Assembly (NCBI RefSeq): GCF_000768875.1
Contig: NZ_JRAO01000002.1
Location: 1-39,847, forward strand
Direction of reading: 5' to 3'
DNA from: Porphyromonas sp. COT-239 OH1446
Lineage (GTDB): Bacteria; Bacteroidota; Bacteroidia; Bacteroidales; Porphyromonadaceae
Length of the DNA stretch: 39,847 nucleotides
Shown in pieces: positions 26,579 through 33,758 of the stretch. The notes under the pieces were generated by a model. That model worked only from the letters and a program-made list of their open reading frames with translations, had not been told where the DNA came from and did not search any database. How positions within the stretch are numbered: the first letter of the stretch is position 1; the number at the start of each line of letters is the position of its first letter. A program made the position numbers and the translations under genes.

Positions 26579-27805
26579 TTATGGCTCTATCTCCACATAA
26601 GCATAGAAGCCACCACCCTCGGGCAAGGGGGTCAAGCCCCAATGCCCCCCATAGAGTCTCCCCTCTGCATCGAAGAGAGGCGGCAGGCCTGAGCGGCGAA
26701 CCTGCTCTGCCATGGCCTCTCGATCGCTTAAGTAGAGCAGTCTGTAATACCCTCGCTTAGAGGGGTGAATGTAACGCTGATACAATTGATGAGCCAATAC
26801 CCCCATAGTTGTACGCAGATTGATCTCTACACAGGGGTGCAGCCTAGGCCTTTCGTCCCAAGGAGCTGAGTAGACAAAGAGGTCTACACCGATATAACCC
26901 CGATAGCCCGAGCCTAGCGAATGGGAGAGGAAGCGACAGTGCTGCTCCACTACAGCGGCGAGTACCTCTGCACCGACGAGCTGCTCGAGCTCCTCCCTCA
27001 GCTGTGCTTCACCTGCGAGGATATTCCCTCGATAGGCTCCACTAGCCTCATGGGTCTCGAAATGAGAGAGACCAAGCAGAGACACTTGTCCTAGACCATC
27101 GCTCCAGTACTCGAGAGCCCAATTGTCCAGCACCTGTAGCATCGGCTCGAGGCTCAGAGAACCACTACGGCGACAGCCTGCAGCGAGGGCACGCACCCGA
27201 TCAGCCCCTAGAGGTAGAGGGATGGGCTGTACTCCTCGACCCGAAGAGCTGAAGGGACGCTTGGCAAAGAGAGCCTGGAGGCCTAGATATTGCTGCTGAT
27301 AGGCCCTAGCCCAATACTCGATCTCGGCCTCGATCTCGTGCTCGGGACGATCGCCCTCGATCCATCGAGGCTGGAGATACTGAGGGGCTAACGAATGCTC
27401 TACAAGCTGCCGCAGTAGTCCCTCGGCACTTCGTCGGTGGGAGAGGCTCAGATAGGCCTCTGAGATCTGAGGCTGGATGAGACGGAGAGATGGATAAGCC
27501 TCCTGTAGCTGTTGGGTGATCACACGCAGTAGATGGAGCTCGAGGGCCCAAGGGCTTAGCTCTAGAGCCTCGGGGAGAACCTCGGGGGATAAGACCTCGG
27601 CCAAGGAGTGATCGAGCAACCTACCCCAAGAGCCATCCTGCTCGGGCTGCCAAACGAAATCCCCCTCCTCAGCAAAGACTTGCATCAGAGGGGCAAGCTC
27701 GCTCATCATCCGGCATACCTCCCTCTTGGGAGTATAACGCTGACTGAGAGGGATGCGTAGAGCCTCTTCGTGTCCAGGGTTGAAGATCCAAAGCTTGGGT
27801 ATCAT
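26579..27805 (-). CDS. ATP-grasp-like protein of unknown function
   Basis: 408 residues from the ATG at 27805 (MIPKLWIFNPGHEEALR). The open frame extends to 28093, but the extra part is antisense to the RNase H coding frame. The second half resembles an ATP-grasp enzyme: FAKRPFSSSGRG (lysine plus flexible loop), EPMLQVLDNWALEYW (hinge-like), and YIGVDLFVY...CVEINLRTTMG (the Glu/Asn metal-site strand). The N-terminal part, about 1-190, has no family I recognise. If right, it ligates an amine to a carboxylate, but substrates are unknown. It is the last gene of an operon with RNase HI (10 bp gap). Confidence 0.6.
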   Translation of the reverse strand: MIPKLWIFNPGHEEALRIPLSQRYTPKREVCRMMSELAPLMQVFAEEGDFVWQPEQDGSWGRLLDHSLAEVLSPEVLPEALELSPWALELHLLRVITQQLQEAYPSLRLIQPQISEAYLSLSHRRSAEGLLRQLVEHSLAPQYLQPRWIEGDRPEHEIEAEIEYWARAYQQQYLGLQALFAKRPFSSSGRGVQPIPLPLGADRVRALAAGCRRSGSLSLEPMLQVLDNWALEYWSDGLGQVSLLGLSHFETHEASGAYRGNILAGEAQLREELEQLVGAEVLAAVVEQHCRFLSHSLGSGYRGYIGVDLFVYSAPWDERPRLHPCVEINLRTTMGVLAHQLYQRYIHPSKRGYYRLLYLSDREAMAEQVRRSGLPPLFDAEGRLYGGHWGLTPLPEGGGFYAYVEIEP

Positions 27806-27815
27806 GATCGCATGG

Positions 27816-28445
27816 CTAACCCTTACGGCCAAAGTCGGCTGGGATCTCGCCCCAGTTCGGCGTATCCCATTTGTAGATCGGATTTCTATAGGTATGCTCA
27901 TGCAACCATTTCTCCGCTCTAAGCACGAGGTCGAGCACAGGGGCGGACTTAGGCGTGCGCTGCAGCAAGGTCTTGCAACGCTTGTTACGTACCCAAGAGA
28001 TGGCGGTAACGCTGTCCGAATAGATCGGCAAATGCTCCATATTGCGCTGCTTGAGCAGGGCCAGGGCATGGACGATAGCGAGGAACTCTCCAATATTGTT
28101 CGTACCCTCTGGCAGAGGGCCTACGTGGAAGATCTCCTGATGCGTGTCTACCCTAACGGCTCTATACTCCATTACCCCTGGATTGCCACTACAGGCGGCA
28201 TCGACAGCTAGGGCTGCAAAGATTGGCTTGCCGGACATAGGAGCAGCCTCCTCTTGACTCCCGTAGTGTCTACGATAGAAGCCCTCCGCTCCGTCCTCGA
28301 AGGCCTGCATAGCCTGCGAACGAGAGGGGAAGGCCTTGTAACGAGCCCCCTTGACCCCTTCGATCTGTTGGCGACACTCCTCCCAACTGTCATAGACTCC
28401 AGGCTCGAGGCCTGACCAGACGACGTACCACTTCTTACCTGCCAT
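27816..28445 (-). CDS. rnhA: Ribonuclease HI with N-terminal RHBD/viroplasmin domain
   Basis: Degrades RNA in RNA-DNA hybrids. The 209 residues have a hybrid-binding domain (1-50, KWYVVWSGLEPGVYDSWEEC and YKAFPSRSQAMQAF) as in eukaryotic RNase H1, and a catalytic domain from about 75. Active-site acids are Asp82 (VDAACSGNPG), Glu in NNIGEFLAI and Asp in IYSDSVTAI. Bacteroidetes often carry this two-domain form. It lies 10 bp after the MATE gene. Confidence 0.93.
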   Translation of the reverse strand: MAGKKWYVVWSGLEPGVYDSWEECRQQIEGVKGARYKAFPSRSQAMQAFEDGAEGFYRRHYGSQEEAAPMSGKPIFAALAVDAACSGNPGVMEYRAVRVDTHQEIFHVGPLPEGTNNIGEFLAIVHALALLKQRNMEHLPIYSDSVTAISWVRNKRCKTLLQRTPKSAPVLDLVLRAEKWLHEHTYRNPIYKWDTPNWGEIPADFGRKG

Positions 28446-28455
28446 AATGTGTCAG

Positions 28456-29796
28456 TTATTTGATGAAAGTAATCTTGCGAAACCGATAGCGAAGTAATAG
28501 TCCTAGAGTCAGTAAGCCTATCGGATAAGCACTCCAAATAGCCGTTAGCTGCAGGGCTGGGTCTGTCAGCCCCAGTCGGAAGCCGAAGACATAGTTGAGC
28601 AATGGCTCTAACCCCATGTGTACAGCCGTAGCAGCAATAGCCAGGAAGAGCACGTCCTGCATCCCCCTTAGGGCATTGGCATAGATGACTTGCAGAGCAT
28701 CTCCAATCTGATAGAGGATAACGGGGATAAGGCCAACGGCCACCATCTCTGCCAGGGCAGGATCGCTCCCAAAGATATAGCCAATCTGATGCCTACCCAG
28801 CCACATCAGGAGCATGGCATTGAGTGCCACACCGAAGGAGACCTCAATCCCGACCCTAACGGCCAAGCGTGCACCGACTAGATCACCCCGAGCCCTCGAG
28901 CGACTCACCAGGATCGTCGTGGCTGCACCTAGGCCATAGTAAACGAAGTAGCCAATGGTCGTAACGACGCACAGTATCTGATGCACGGCTAGAGGGATAA
29001 CTCCGAGCTTCGTAACAAAGAGCAAGGCAATAGTGAAGGCCCCTGCCTCGACTCCAGCATATAACCCGATGGGCATCCCCATGTGTACGAGGCTGCGAAG
29101 GTAGAGCCGACGAAGCCTCCAGCGAATAGGACGGGGGAAAGCAAGGCGAAAGTGCGCTACACGCCCAAAGAAATATACAAAGGCCAGGAGGGTAAAGAGC
29201 CGCGCCAAGACTGTAGAGAGACCTGCCCCCCACAACCCCCACTCGGGTAGCCCCCAATGACCAAAGATGAAGAGCCAATTACCAAAGATATTGAGCCCAT
29301 TGGAGGCCAATACAACCCACATCCCGACGTCCGTACGCCCCGAGCCATCGAAGAATTGCTTGAAGGCATTGAAGAGCATAAAAAGGACGAAGGAGAGTAG
29401 CTGCAGCAGGTAGTAGGGCTTAGCAATCGGGATGAGCTCGCTCGGCAGATCGGTATGCTCTAGGTTCAGGTAGAGGGCGAGCATGAGGAGAGACACAACG
29501 AGGGCTACGAGCACATTGAGCAGGAGGCTGTGCAGCATGAGATGCCCTGCCCTCGCATAACGCTCTCGGGTATAGGCATGGGTTACCAACGGGGTAAGCC
29601 CATAGGCAAAGCCCATCCCGAAGATGAAGACCAGGGCGAAGATATTATTGACAAAGGAAGCCGCCGCTAGCTCGTGGGTGCTGTGATGGCCAACCATGAT
29701 ATTGTCGGCAAAGCTGACAAATATCGTTCCCACCTGCCCCAGGACAATGGGCAGGCCCGTGTGAAGCAGCTCCCGATAAGGCTTGCTCGAGGTCAT
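28456..29796 (-). CDS. MATE-family multidrug/cation exporter
   Basis: 446 residues with about twelve membrane segments in two similar halves, typical of the MATE family (Na+ or H+ antiport of drugs and metabolites). Landmarks: GLPIVLGQVGTIFVSFADNIMVGHHSTHELAAASF in the first two helices (in part: FADNIMVGHHSTHELAAAS) and the matching GYFVYYGLGAATTILVSRSRARGD segment of the second half. No substrate can be given. It follows the cyclophilin gene by 12 bp. Confidence 0.92.
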   Translation of the reverse strand: MTSSKPYRELLHTGLPIVLGQVGTIFVSFADNIMVGHHSTHELAAASFVNNIFALVFIFGMGFAYGLTPLVTHAYTRERYARAGHLMLHSLLLNVLVALVVSLLMLALYLNLEHTDLPSELIPIAKPYYLLQLLSFVLFMLFNAFKQFFDGSGRTDVGMWVVLASNGLNIFGNWLFIFGHWGLPEWGLWGAGLSTVLARLFTLLAFVYFFGRVAHFRLAFPRPIRWRLRRLYLRSLVHMGMPIGLYAGVEAGAFTIALLFVTKLGVIPLAVHQILCVVTTIGYFVYYGLGAATTILVSRSRARGDLVGARLAVRVGIEVSFGVALNAMLLMWLGRHQIGYIFGSDPALAEMVAVGLIPVILYQIGDALQVIYANALRGMQDVLFLAIAATAVHMGLEPLLNYVFGFRLGLTDPALQLTAIWSAYPIGLLTLGLLLRYRFRKITFIK

Positions 29797-29808
29797 CCCG
29801 GCCGAGGA

Positions 29809-30507
29809 CTAGAGCTTCTTGCGCTCCTTGCCCTCCAGCACCCGCATACGACGGATGAAGATAGACTTGAGCGGACGATCCTCTTCGTTCGTTTGGAAGC
29901 GTTGGATCTTGTCCACCACGCTCCACCCGTCCACGAGACGGCCGAAGACTGTGTAGTTGCCATCCAGGTGAGGCGTCCCCCCTTGGAGCATGTATTGCTT
30001 CACCTGCTCGGGGCTGTATTGGTATCCTCCCTTGGCCATGATCTCCTTCATGTCAAACTCTGTGTAGAACTTCCCCGTAACGATGTAGAACTGAGTGGCC
30101 GAAGACTCCTTCTCAGGGTTTACATCATCTGGCAGTCGAGCTGCTGCGAGTGAGCCACGTAGGTGAATGAAACGCTCGGGCATCAGCTCTGCCATGACTA
30201 TGCCAGCCGTAGAGTCTACAGGGAGCTCTTCGTCGGACTTAAGGCTCGACTTAGCCTCTAGGTTGCCACCTTGGATCATGAAGTCCTTGATGATGCGGTG
30301 GAAGATTACATCCTCATAGGCCCCAGCACGTACCTGGGCGAGGAAGTTGTCTCGATGCTTGGGAGTCTCGTTGTATAGTTCGACGACGAACTTCCCTCTA
30401 TTGGTTTCGATCAAAACTTGCTGGCGCACCTCTGCGCTCTGCTGTGCGTCGAGGGTTGTGCTGCCCACAAGGGCGAGGAAGGAGGCAAAGAGTAATTTAC
30501 GTACCAT
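29809..30507 (-). CDS. Exported cyclophilin-type peptidyl-prolyl isomerase
   Basis: 232 residues from the ATG at 30507, where a signal peptide starts (MVRKLLFASFLALVGSTTLD). The open frame extends 10 codons upstream to 30537, but those codons lie at the expected transcription start. The cyclophilin core is present: FHRIIKDFMIQGG (catalytic Arg), SATQFYIVTG and NYTVFGRLVDGWSVVDKI. It probably helps fold exported or outer-membrane proteins in the periplasm. It has an insertion (about residues 140-170, GGYQYSPEQVKQYMLQGG) compared with E. coli PpiA. First gene of a four-gene operon. Confidence 0.92.
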   Translation of the reverse strand: MVRKLLFASFLALVGSTTLDAQQSAEVRQQVLIETNRGKFVVELYNETPKHRDNFLAQVRAGAYEDVIFHRIIKDFMIQGGNLEAKSSLKSDEELPVDSTAGIVMAELMPERFIHLRGSLAAARLPDDVNPEKESSATQFYIVTGKFYTEFDMKEIMAKGGYQYSPEQVKQYMLQGGTPHLDGNYTVFGRLVDGWSVVDKIQRFQTNEEDRPLKSIFIRRMRVLEGKERKKL

Positions 30508-30544
30508 ACAGTAATTGAAGGGTAATTCGAATAGCAATGGATAG

Positions 30545-30552
30545 CAAAGGTA
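30545..30552 (-). promoter_or_regulatory. -7 box of the cyclophilin operon
   Basis: TACCTTTG on the minus strand, 37 bp upstream of the chosen start. It places the transcription start close to 30538 and supports the internal ATG at 30507. Confidence 0.6.
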
Positions 30553-30671
30553 CAGATAATATTATTCGATCGTGAAGCCACTATCCCTTGAAGCTCCACA
30601 CAAACCATCGGGATAATCCCAGGAGCCCCCCCTCTAGAGCCCCCGAGACAACGAGCTAAGAGCTCTCGATA

Positions 30672-30833
30672 GCCTCTCGACCGAGATCTAAGTAAGCCCT
30701 CCATCGAGACCCAAATAGGATCGCAACCGAGACTCAAGTAGGAGCTCCATCGAGGTCTAAGTAGGATCGCCATCGAGACTCAAGTAGGCTCTCTATCGAG
30801 GTCTAAGTAAGATCGCAACAGAGCTCCCAACAG
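30672..30833 (+). repeat. Degenerate 23-bp tandem repeat, locus 4
   Basis: Seven units, the first of 24 bp and the next six of exactly 23 bp. The best preserved of the four loci. Two unit types alternate: one like GATCGCAACCGAGACTCAAG+TAG and one like GAGCTCCATCGAGGTCTAAG+TAG, so the true period may be a 46-bp dimer. Confidence 0.85.
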
Positions 30834-30922
30834 GGGCGAAGCGGAGCGGCTTTCGAGGATTCGACGAGGTTATCCATCCCCTTTCGCTCGCAGAGGGAGC
30901 AAAATCTCGCAAACCCTCCTAC

Positions 30923-31025
30923 AAAAACTAACCCCACGGGCTGGTATTAGCCCGTGGGGTTATACGATTGAGGCCATAGAGATGCCCTAACACATGTTTC
31001 AACTCACCCCGATCTGACAAACGGG
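30923..31025 (-). ncRNA. crRNA-mimic small RNA (CreR/CreA-like), predicted cas autorepressor
   Basis: A leftward unit of about 100 nt with four parts. (1) A -7 box TATCTTTG (31030-31037). (2) A pseudo-repeat ending GTGAGTTGAAAC (31007-30996), 11 of 12 identical to the 3' end of the array repeat (GTGAATTGAAAC), preceded by a short CCCG...CGGG stem. (3) A 33-nt pseudo-spacer (30995-30963) starting ATGTGTTAGGGCAT; array spacers are 34-36 nt. (4) A 14-bp terminator hairpin plus TTTTT in place of a second repeat. The product would have the shape of a mature crRNA: handle, guide, 3' hairpin. The first 14 guide bases match 12 of 14 in the cas promoter region beside a TTC. CreA and CreR RNAs of this kind are known from other type I systems; function here is inferred. 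Confidence 0.75.
30929..30962 (-). terminator. Intrinsic terminator of the crRNA-mimic RNA
   Basis: A 14-bp perfect stem (30929-30942 with 30949-30962, core AACCCCACGGGCT) with a 6-nt loop, followed on the minus strand by G and then TTTTT (30927-30923). This is the best-formed intrinsic terminator in the window, and it points leftward, away from cas3, ending no protein gene. Confidence 0.85.
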
Positions 31026-31029
31026 TACA

Positions 31030-31037
31030 CAAAGATA
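31030..31037 (-). promoter_or_regulatory. -7 box of the crRNA-mimic RNA
   Basis: TATCTTTG on the minus strand. Transcription would start about 31022-31025, at the first base pairs of the pseudo-repeat stem, so almost nothing precedes it. Confidence 0.6.
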
Positions 31038-31095
31038 CAACAGAAATGCGTAAAGAAATGAAGATTACGACGATGAGCCCCAAGCTATCGTCTCT

Positions 31096-31131
31096 TCGAT
31101 CCAGCAGCAAAATTATCCCCTATCACATGAA
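31096..31131 (-). promoter_or_regulatory. Predicted Cascade binding site in the cas promoter
   Basis: On the minus strand TTC (31131-31129) is followed by ATGTGATAGGGGAT (31128-31115). The pseudo-spacer reads ATGTGTTAGGGCAT, so positions 1-5, 7-11 and 13-14 match and only 6 and 12 differ. Beyond 14 the match breaks down (18, 20 and 21 agree by chance). The seed covers the region about 17-30 bp upstream of the cas -7 box, where the -33 element would be. A short match should allow binding and repression without Cas3-driven cleavage. Confidence 0.7.
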
Positions 31132-31144
31132 TAAAAAAAATGAT

Positions 31145-31152
31145 TACATTTG
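31145..31152 (+). promoter_or_regulatory. -7 box of the cas operon promoter
   Basis: TACATTTG fits TAnnTTTG and precedes the 46-codon ORF and cas3. The expected start, near 31159, would leave a 5' leader of about 60 nt before the ORF at 31220. No good -33 TTTG is visible. Confidence 0.6.
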
Positions 31153-31219
31153 CAAGCAAAAGGATAGAGGGGGGAAAAAGTAAGTTTGAACCCAGCTAGA
31201 TTAATCCCGAGGATAAGAA

Positions 31220-31360
31220 ATGGCAACGAAAACCTACATAATAGAGCTCCTGTATAAGGAAGGCAAAGGCGCGACCTATAAATACGAACGAGTAGTTCTT
31301 TGGACATTATGTGATTCTGGCCGTATCTTCGTTGAGAGAGACATGGACAAGGCTTGCTAA
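31220..31360 (+). CDS. Small protein at the head of the cas operon (46 aa)
   Basis: A short ORF beginning MATKTYIIELLYKEGKG and ending ERDMDKAC, between the cas promoter and cas3 (21 bp gap). I recognise no family. Beta-strand-like residues alternate (KTYIIELLY, YKYERVVLW, GRIFVER), it is lightly charged and it has no membrane segment. It is too short to be a known Cas protein. Because it is the first reading frame under the promoter that the crRNA mimic is predicted to repress, it could be a leader peptide, a regulator or a CreT-like toxin. Expression is not proven, and a chance ORF of this length is possible. Confidence 0.45.
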   Translation: MATKTYIIELLYKEGKGATYKYERVVLWTLCDSGRIFVERDMDKAC

Positions 31361-31381
31361 AGCCATTAACAACTAAGCAAA

Positions 31382-33688
31382 ATGAGCACCAAAGATCACC
31401 TAGCCCACATCAGCGACGACAAGCGAGAGCAGTCGATGAGCGACCATGCAGAGGCCGTAGCAACGCTATGCGCACGATTTATCTCCGAGAGCTATAGCCC
31501 TCGACTTACTCCTCTAGGATGGCTAGTGGGTCGCCTCCATGATGCAGGGAAGGCCCAGCCAAGCTTCCAACGATACCTCAGAGCCGTGGCCCTCGAGGGG
31601 GAGAGAGCCCCCAAAGCTCCTCATAGTGCCGCTGGGGCTCTGCTGTGCTTCAGAGGTCTTGCGGATCTATACCCCATGACTGCTCAAGCCCTAGCCTACT
31701 GCATTGATGGGCATCACAGAGGCCTCAGAGGATACAAAGACCTCGATCAAGTGCTAGAGGACGGAGAAACTCTAATGAGGCTACACGACACACTAGAGCA
31801 CGATCGACAGGTTAGCACTCTGCTAGAGCATTGGGCAGAGGAACATGGCCACAAGATCGAGAGGCATCTCGGCAAGATGGATAGCGAGGACAGACAGCTA
31901 TTTGTGCGGATACTATTCTCCTGTCTCACGGATGCGGACTTCCTCGATACAGAGGCTTTCATGGATAGGGAGCGACGGCATCTGCGCCTCGAGATCTCAA
32001 GGCAGTACAGCACTATGACAGAGCTCCGAGAGCTCCTCAGACAGCATACCGATCGCTTTCAGGCCACAAGCTCGATCAATCAGAAGCGGAAGCTCTTCTT
32101 GGATGCCTGCCGAGAGCACGGGAGGCAGTGTAACAAGGGCTTCTACAGCCTCCTCTTACCTACTGGTGGGGGCAAGACCCTATCCTCCATGGCCTGGGCC
32201 CTGGAGCATGCCATACAACACCAGTCGCCCCGCATCATCTACGTCATCCCCTATACCTCGATCATCACACAGACGGCACAAACGTTTAGGGAGATATTCG
32301 GCGAGCATAATATCCTCGAGCACCACTCCGACATCAGATTCGAGCGTGATGCAGAGATCGATGAGCGACTAGATAGGACTAGGATCCTCGCCGAGAACTG
32401 GGATGCACCGATCATCATCACGACCAACGTACAGTTCTTCGAGTCCCTCTTCGCCCACAAGACCTCTCGATGCCGTAAGCTACACCATATCTGCCAAGCG
32501 ACCTTGGTATTCGATGAGGTACAGATCTTCCCCACAGGCTTCCTGCACCCTATGCTCAGAGCACTCAATAGCCTCTACTACTCCTTCGGGACGCAAACAC
32601 TCTTTTGCTCAGCTACCCTACCCAACTTCGACGAGGTCGTCGGCAGCGAATATGCGCACAAAAAGAACTTCTTCGCCCTTGAGGAGAAGGTGCAGCCCAT
32701 CATCCCATACGATCGGGAGCACTTCGCCCCCTTCGATCGAGTGGACTACCAAATTGAGCCAGTACAGTATAGTATGGAGGGGCTTGCCGAGGCCCTCGCT
32801 CAGCATCCCTCTGCCCTCTGCATCGTGAACACTCGTAGGGAAGCCGCTTGCCTCTACCGGAGTCTCATGGGGATAGGGCTTCCCCCAGATAGGGTCATCC
32901 ATCTCTCTCGCATGATGTGCTCGGCACACATCCAGGATCAGATCACCAGCATCAAGGATCGCCTAGCTCAGGGCGAGCCTACGATCATCGTCAGCACACA
33001 GCTCATCGAGGCAGGGGTCGATATTGACCTACCTGTTGTCTACCGAGCGTTCGCAGGGCTAGACTCGATCGTCCAGGCAGGGGGCAGATGTAACCGAGAG
33101 GGGCGAGGCCTGGAGCGAGGGCGAATGATCTGCTTCACCCTCACAGAGGGTTCGAGGGCTATGGGAGAGCTCCACGATGCACAGCAGGCATGTAGGCAGC
33201 TCCTGAGAACGTGGGCAGGGGATCAAGACCTAACCTCGCCCGAGATCATATCCTCCTACTACAAGATCTTCTACACCGCAGTGTCTCAGTTCGACATCAA
33301 AGGCATCGAGAACCTCCTTTGGCATAGTTGCAATAGTGAGAGCTGGCGATTTGATTTTGAGCAAGCTAGCCAGGAGTTTATGATGATAGACGAAAGAAAT
33401 AAAATAGATATATTTACACCATACAAGAAGGAGGGGGCTAATCTCCTCGGCCAGATCAAATGCGGGAAGCGTCCCCTAGATCGCTCCGCCCTGCGACTGC
33501 TACAGCGGTACAGAGTGGGGGTCTATGAGAAGGACTTCGAGACACTCTGCCAGGCAGGACGTCTCGAGCGGGTGGTCATTGACCATCGCTCTGAGAGGGC
33601 CATCTATCTACTCACACCAGAGGGCTACGACCTCGCCCTGGGGACTAAAACAGACAATCCATTCATAGATGGGCTACTTGCCGTATAG
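31382..33688 (+). CDS. cas3: Cas3 helicase-nuclease (type I-C)
   Basis: 768 residues. An N-terminal HD nuclease domain (about 15-220; His53-Asp54 in GRLHDAGKAQPSF, then HSAAG and DGHHRGL) is joined to a superfamily 2 helicase. Walker A is TGGGKT with Lys265; the Walker B box is DEVQ (378-381), as in many I-C and I-B Cas3. Motif III is FCSATLP and motif VI is QAGGRCNREGRG. The protein unwinds and degrades target DNA after being recruited by the effector complex. All key motifs are present, so it should be active. It is the first cas gene, 70 bp before cas5c; that gap is A-rich and carries no terminator. Confidence 0.96.
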   Translation: MSTKDHLAHISDDKREQSMSDHAEAVATLCARFISESYSPRLTPLGWLVGRLHDAGKAQPSFQRYLRAVALEGERAPKAPHSAAGALLCFRGLADLYPMTAQALAYCIDGHHRGLRGYKDLDQVLEDGETLMRLHDTLEHDRQVSTLLEHWAEEHGHKIERHLGKMDSEDRQLFVRILFSCLTDADFLDTEAFMDRERRHLRLEISRQYSTMTELRELLRQHTDRFQATSSINQKRKLFLDACREHGRQCNKGFYSLLLPTGGGKTLSSMAWALEHAIQHQSPRIIYVIPYTSIITQTAQTFREIFGEHNILEHHSDIRFERDAEIDERLDRTRILAENWDAPIIITTNVQFFESLFAHKTSRCRKLHHICQATLVFDEVQIFPTGFLHPMLRALNSLYYSFGTQTLFCSATLPNFDEVVGSEYAHKKNFFALEEKVQPIIPYDREHFAPFDRVDYQIEPVQYSMEGLAEALAQHPSALCIVNTRREAACLYRSLMGIGLPPDRVIHLSRMMCSAHIQDQITSIKDRLAQGEPTIIVSTQLIEAGVDIDLPVVYRAFAGLDSIVQAGGRCNREGRGLERGRMICFTLTEGSRAMGELHDAQQACRQLLRTWAGDQDLTSPEIISSYYKIFYTAVSQFDIKGIENLLWHSCNSESWRFDFEQASQEFMMIDERNKIDIFTPYKKEGANLLGQIKCGKRPLDRSALRLLQRYRVGVYEKDFETLCQAGRLERVVIDHRSERAIYLLTPEGYDLALGTKTDNPFIDGLLAV

Positions 33689-33758
33689 CCCCACATATAG
33701 AACTATTGGGAGAAATAAACTAGAAACAAAGGACACAAACACAAATAAATCAATATCT

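Larger units (their letters stand above)
30508..31219. other. Intergenic stretch between the cyclophilin and cas operons
   Basis: About 700 bp. From left to right it holds the cyclophilin promoter, the 23-bp repeat array (30672-30833), the small crRNA-like RNA with its terminator and promoter (30923-31037), its predicted target site (31115-31131), and the cas promoter (31145-31152). I see no protein-coding gene here. Confidence 0.7.

Noticed and set aside
27806-28093. N-terminal extension of the ATP-grasp-like frame
   Set aside because: It overlaps rnhA in another frame on the same strand and has the Ser/Cys/Arg-rich look of a shadow frame.
30672-30833. 23-bp array as a second CRISPR
   Set aside because: Units abut with no spacers, diverge from each other and lack a fixed repeat; not a CRISPR.
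30923-31025. Small RNA as SRP RNA, 6S RNA or a tRNA
   Set aside because: No GGAA-tetraloop SRP core, far too short for 6S, no cloverleaf or T-loop.
30928-31110. 60-codon minus-strand frame over the crRNA-mimic RNA
   Set aside because: It crosses the promoter box, pseudo-repeat and terminator and starts upstream of the predicted transcript; a chance frame.
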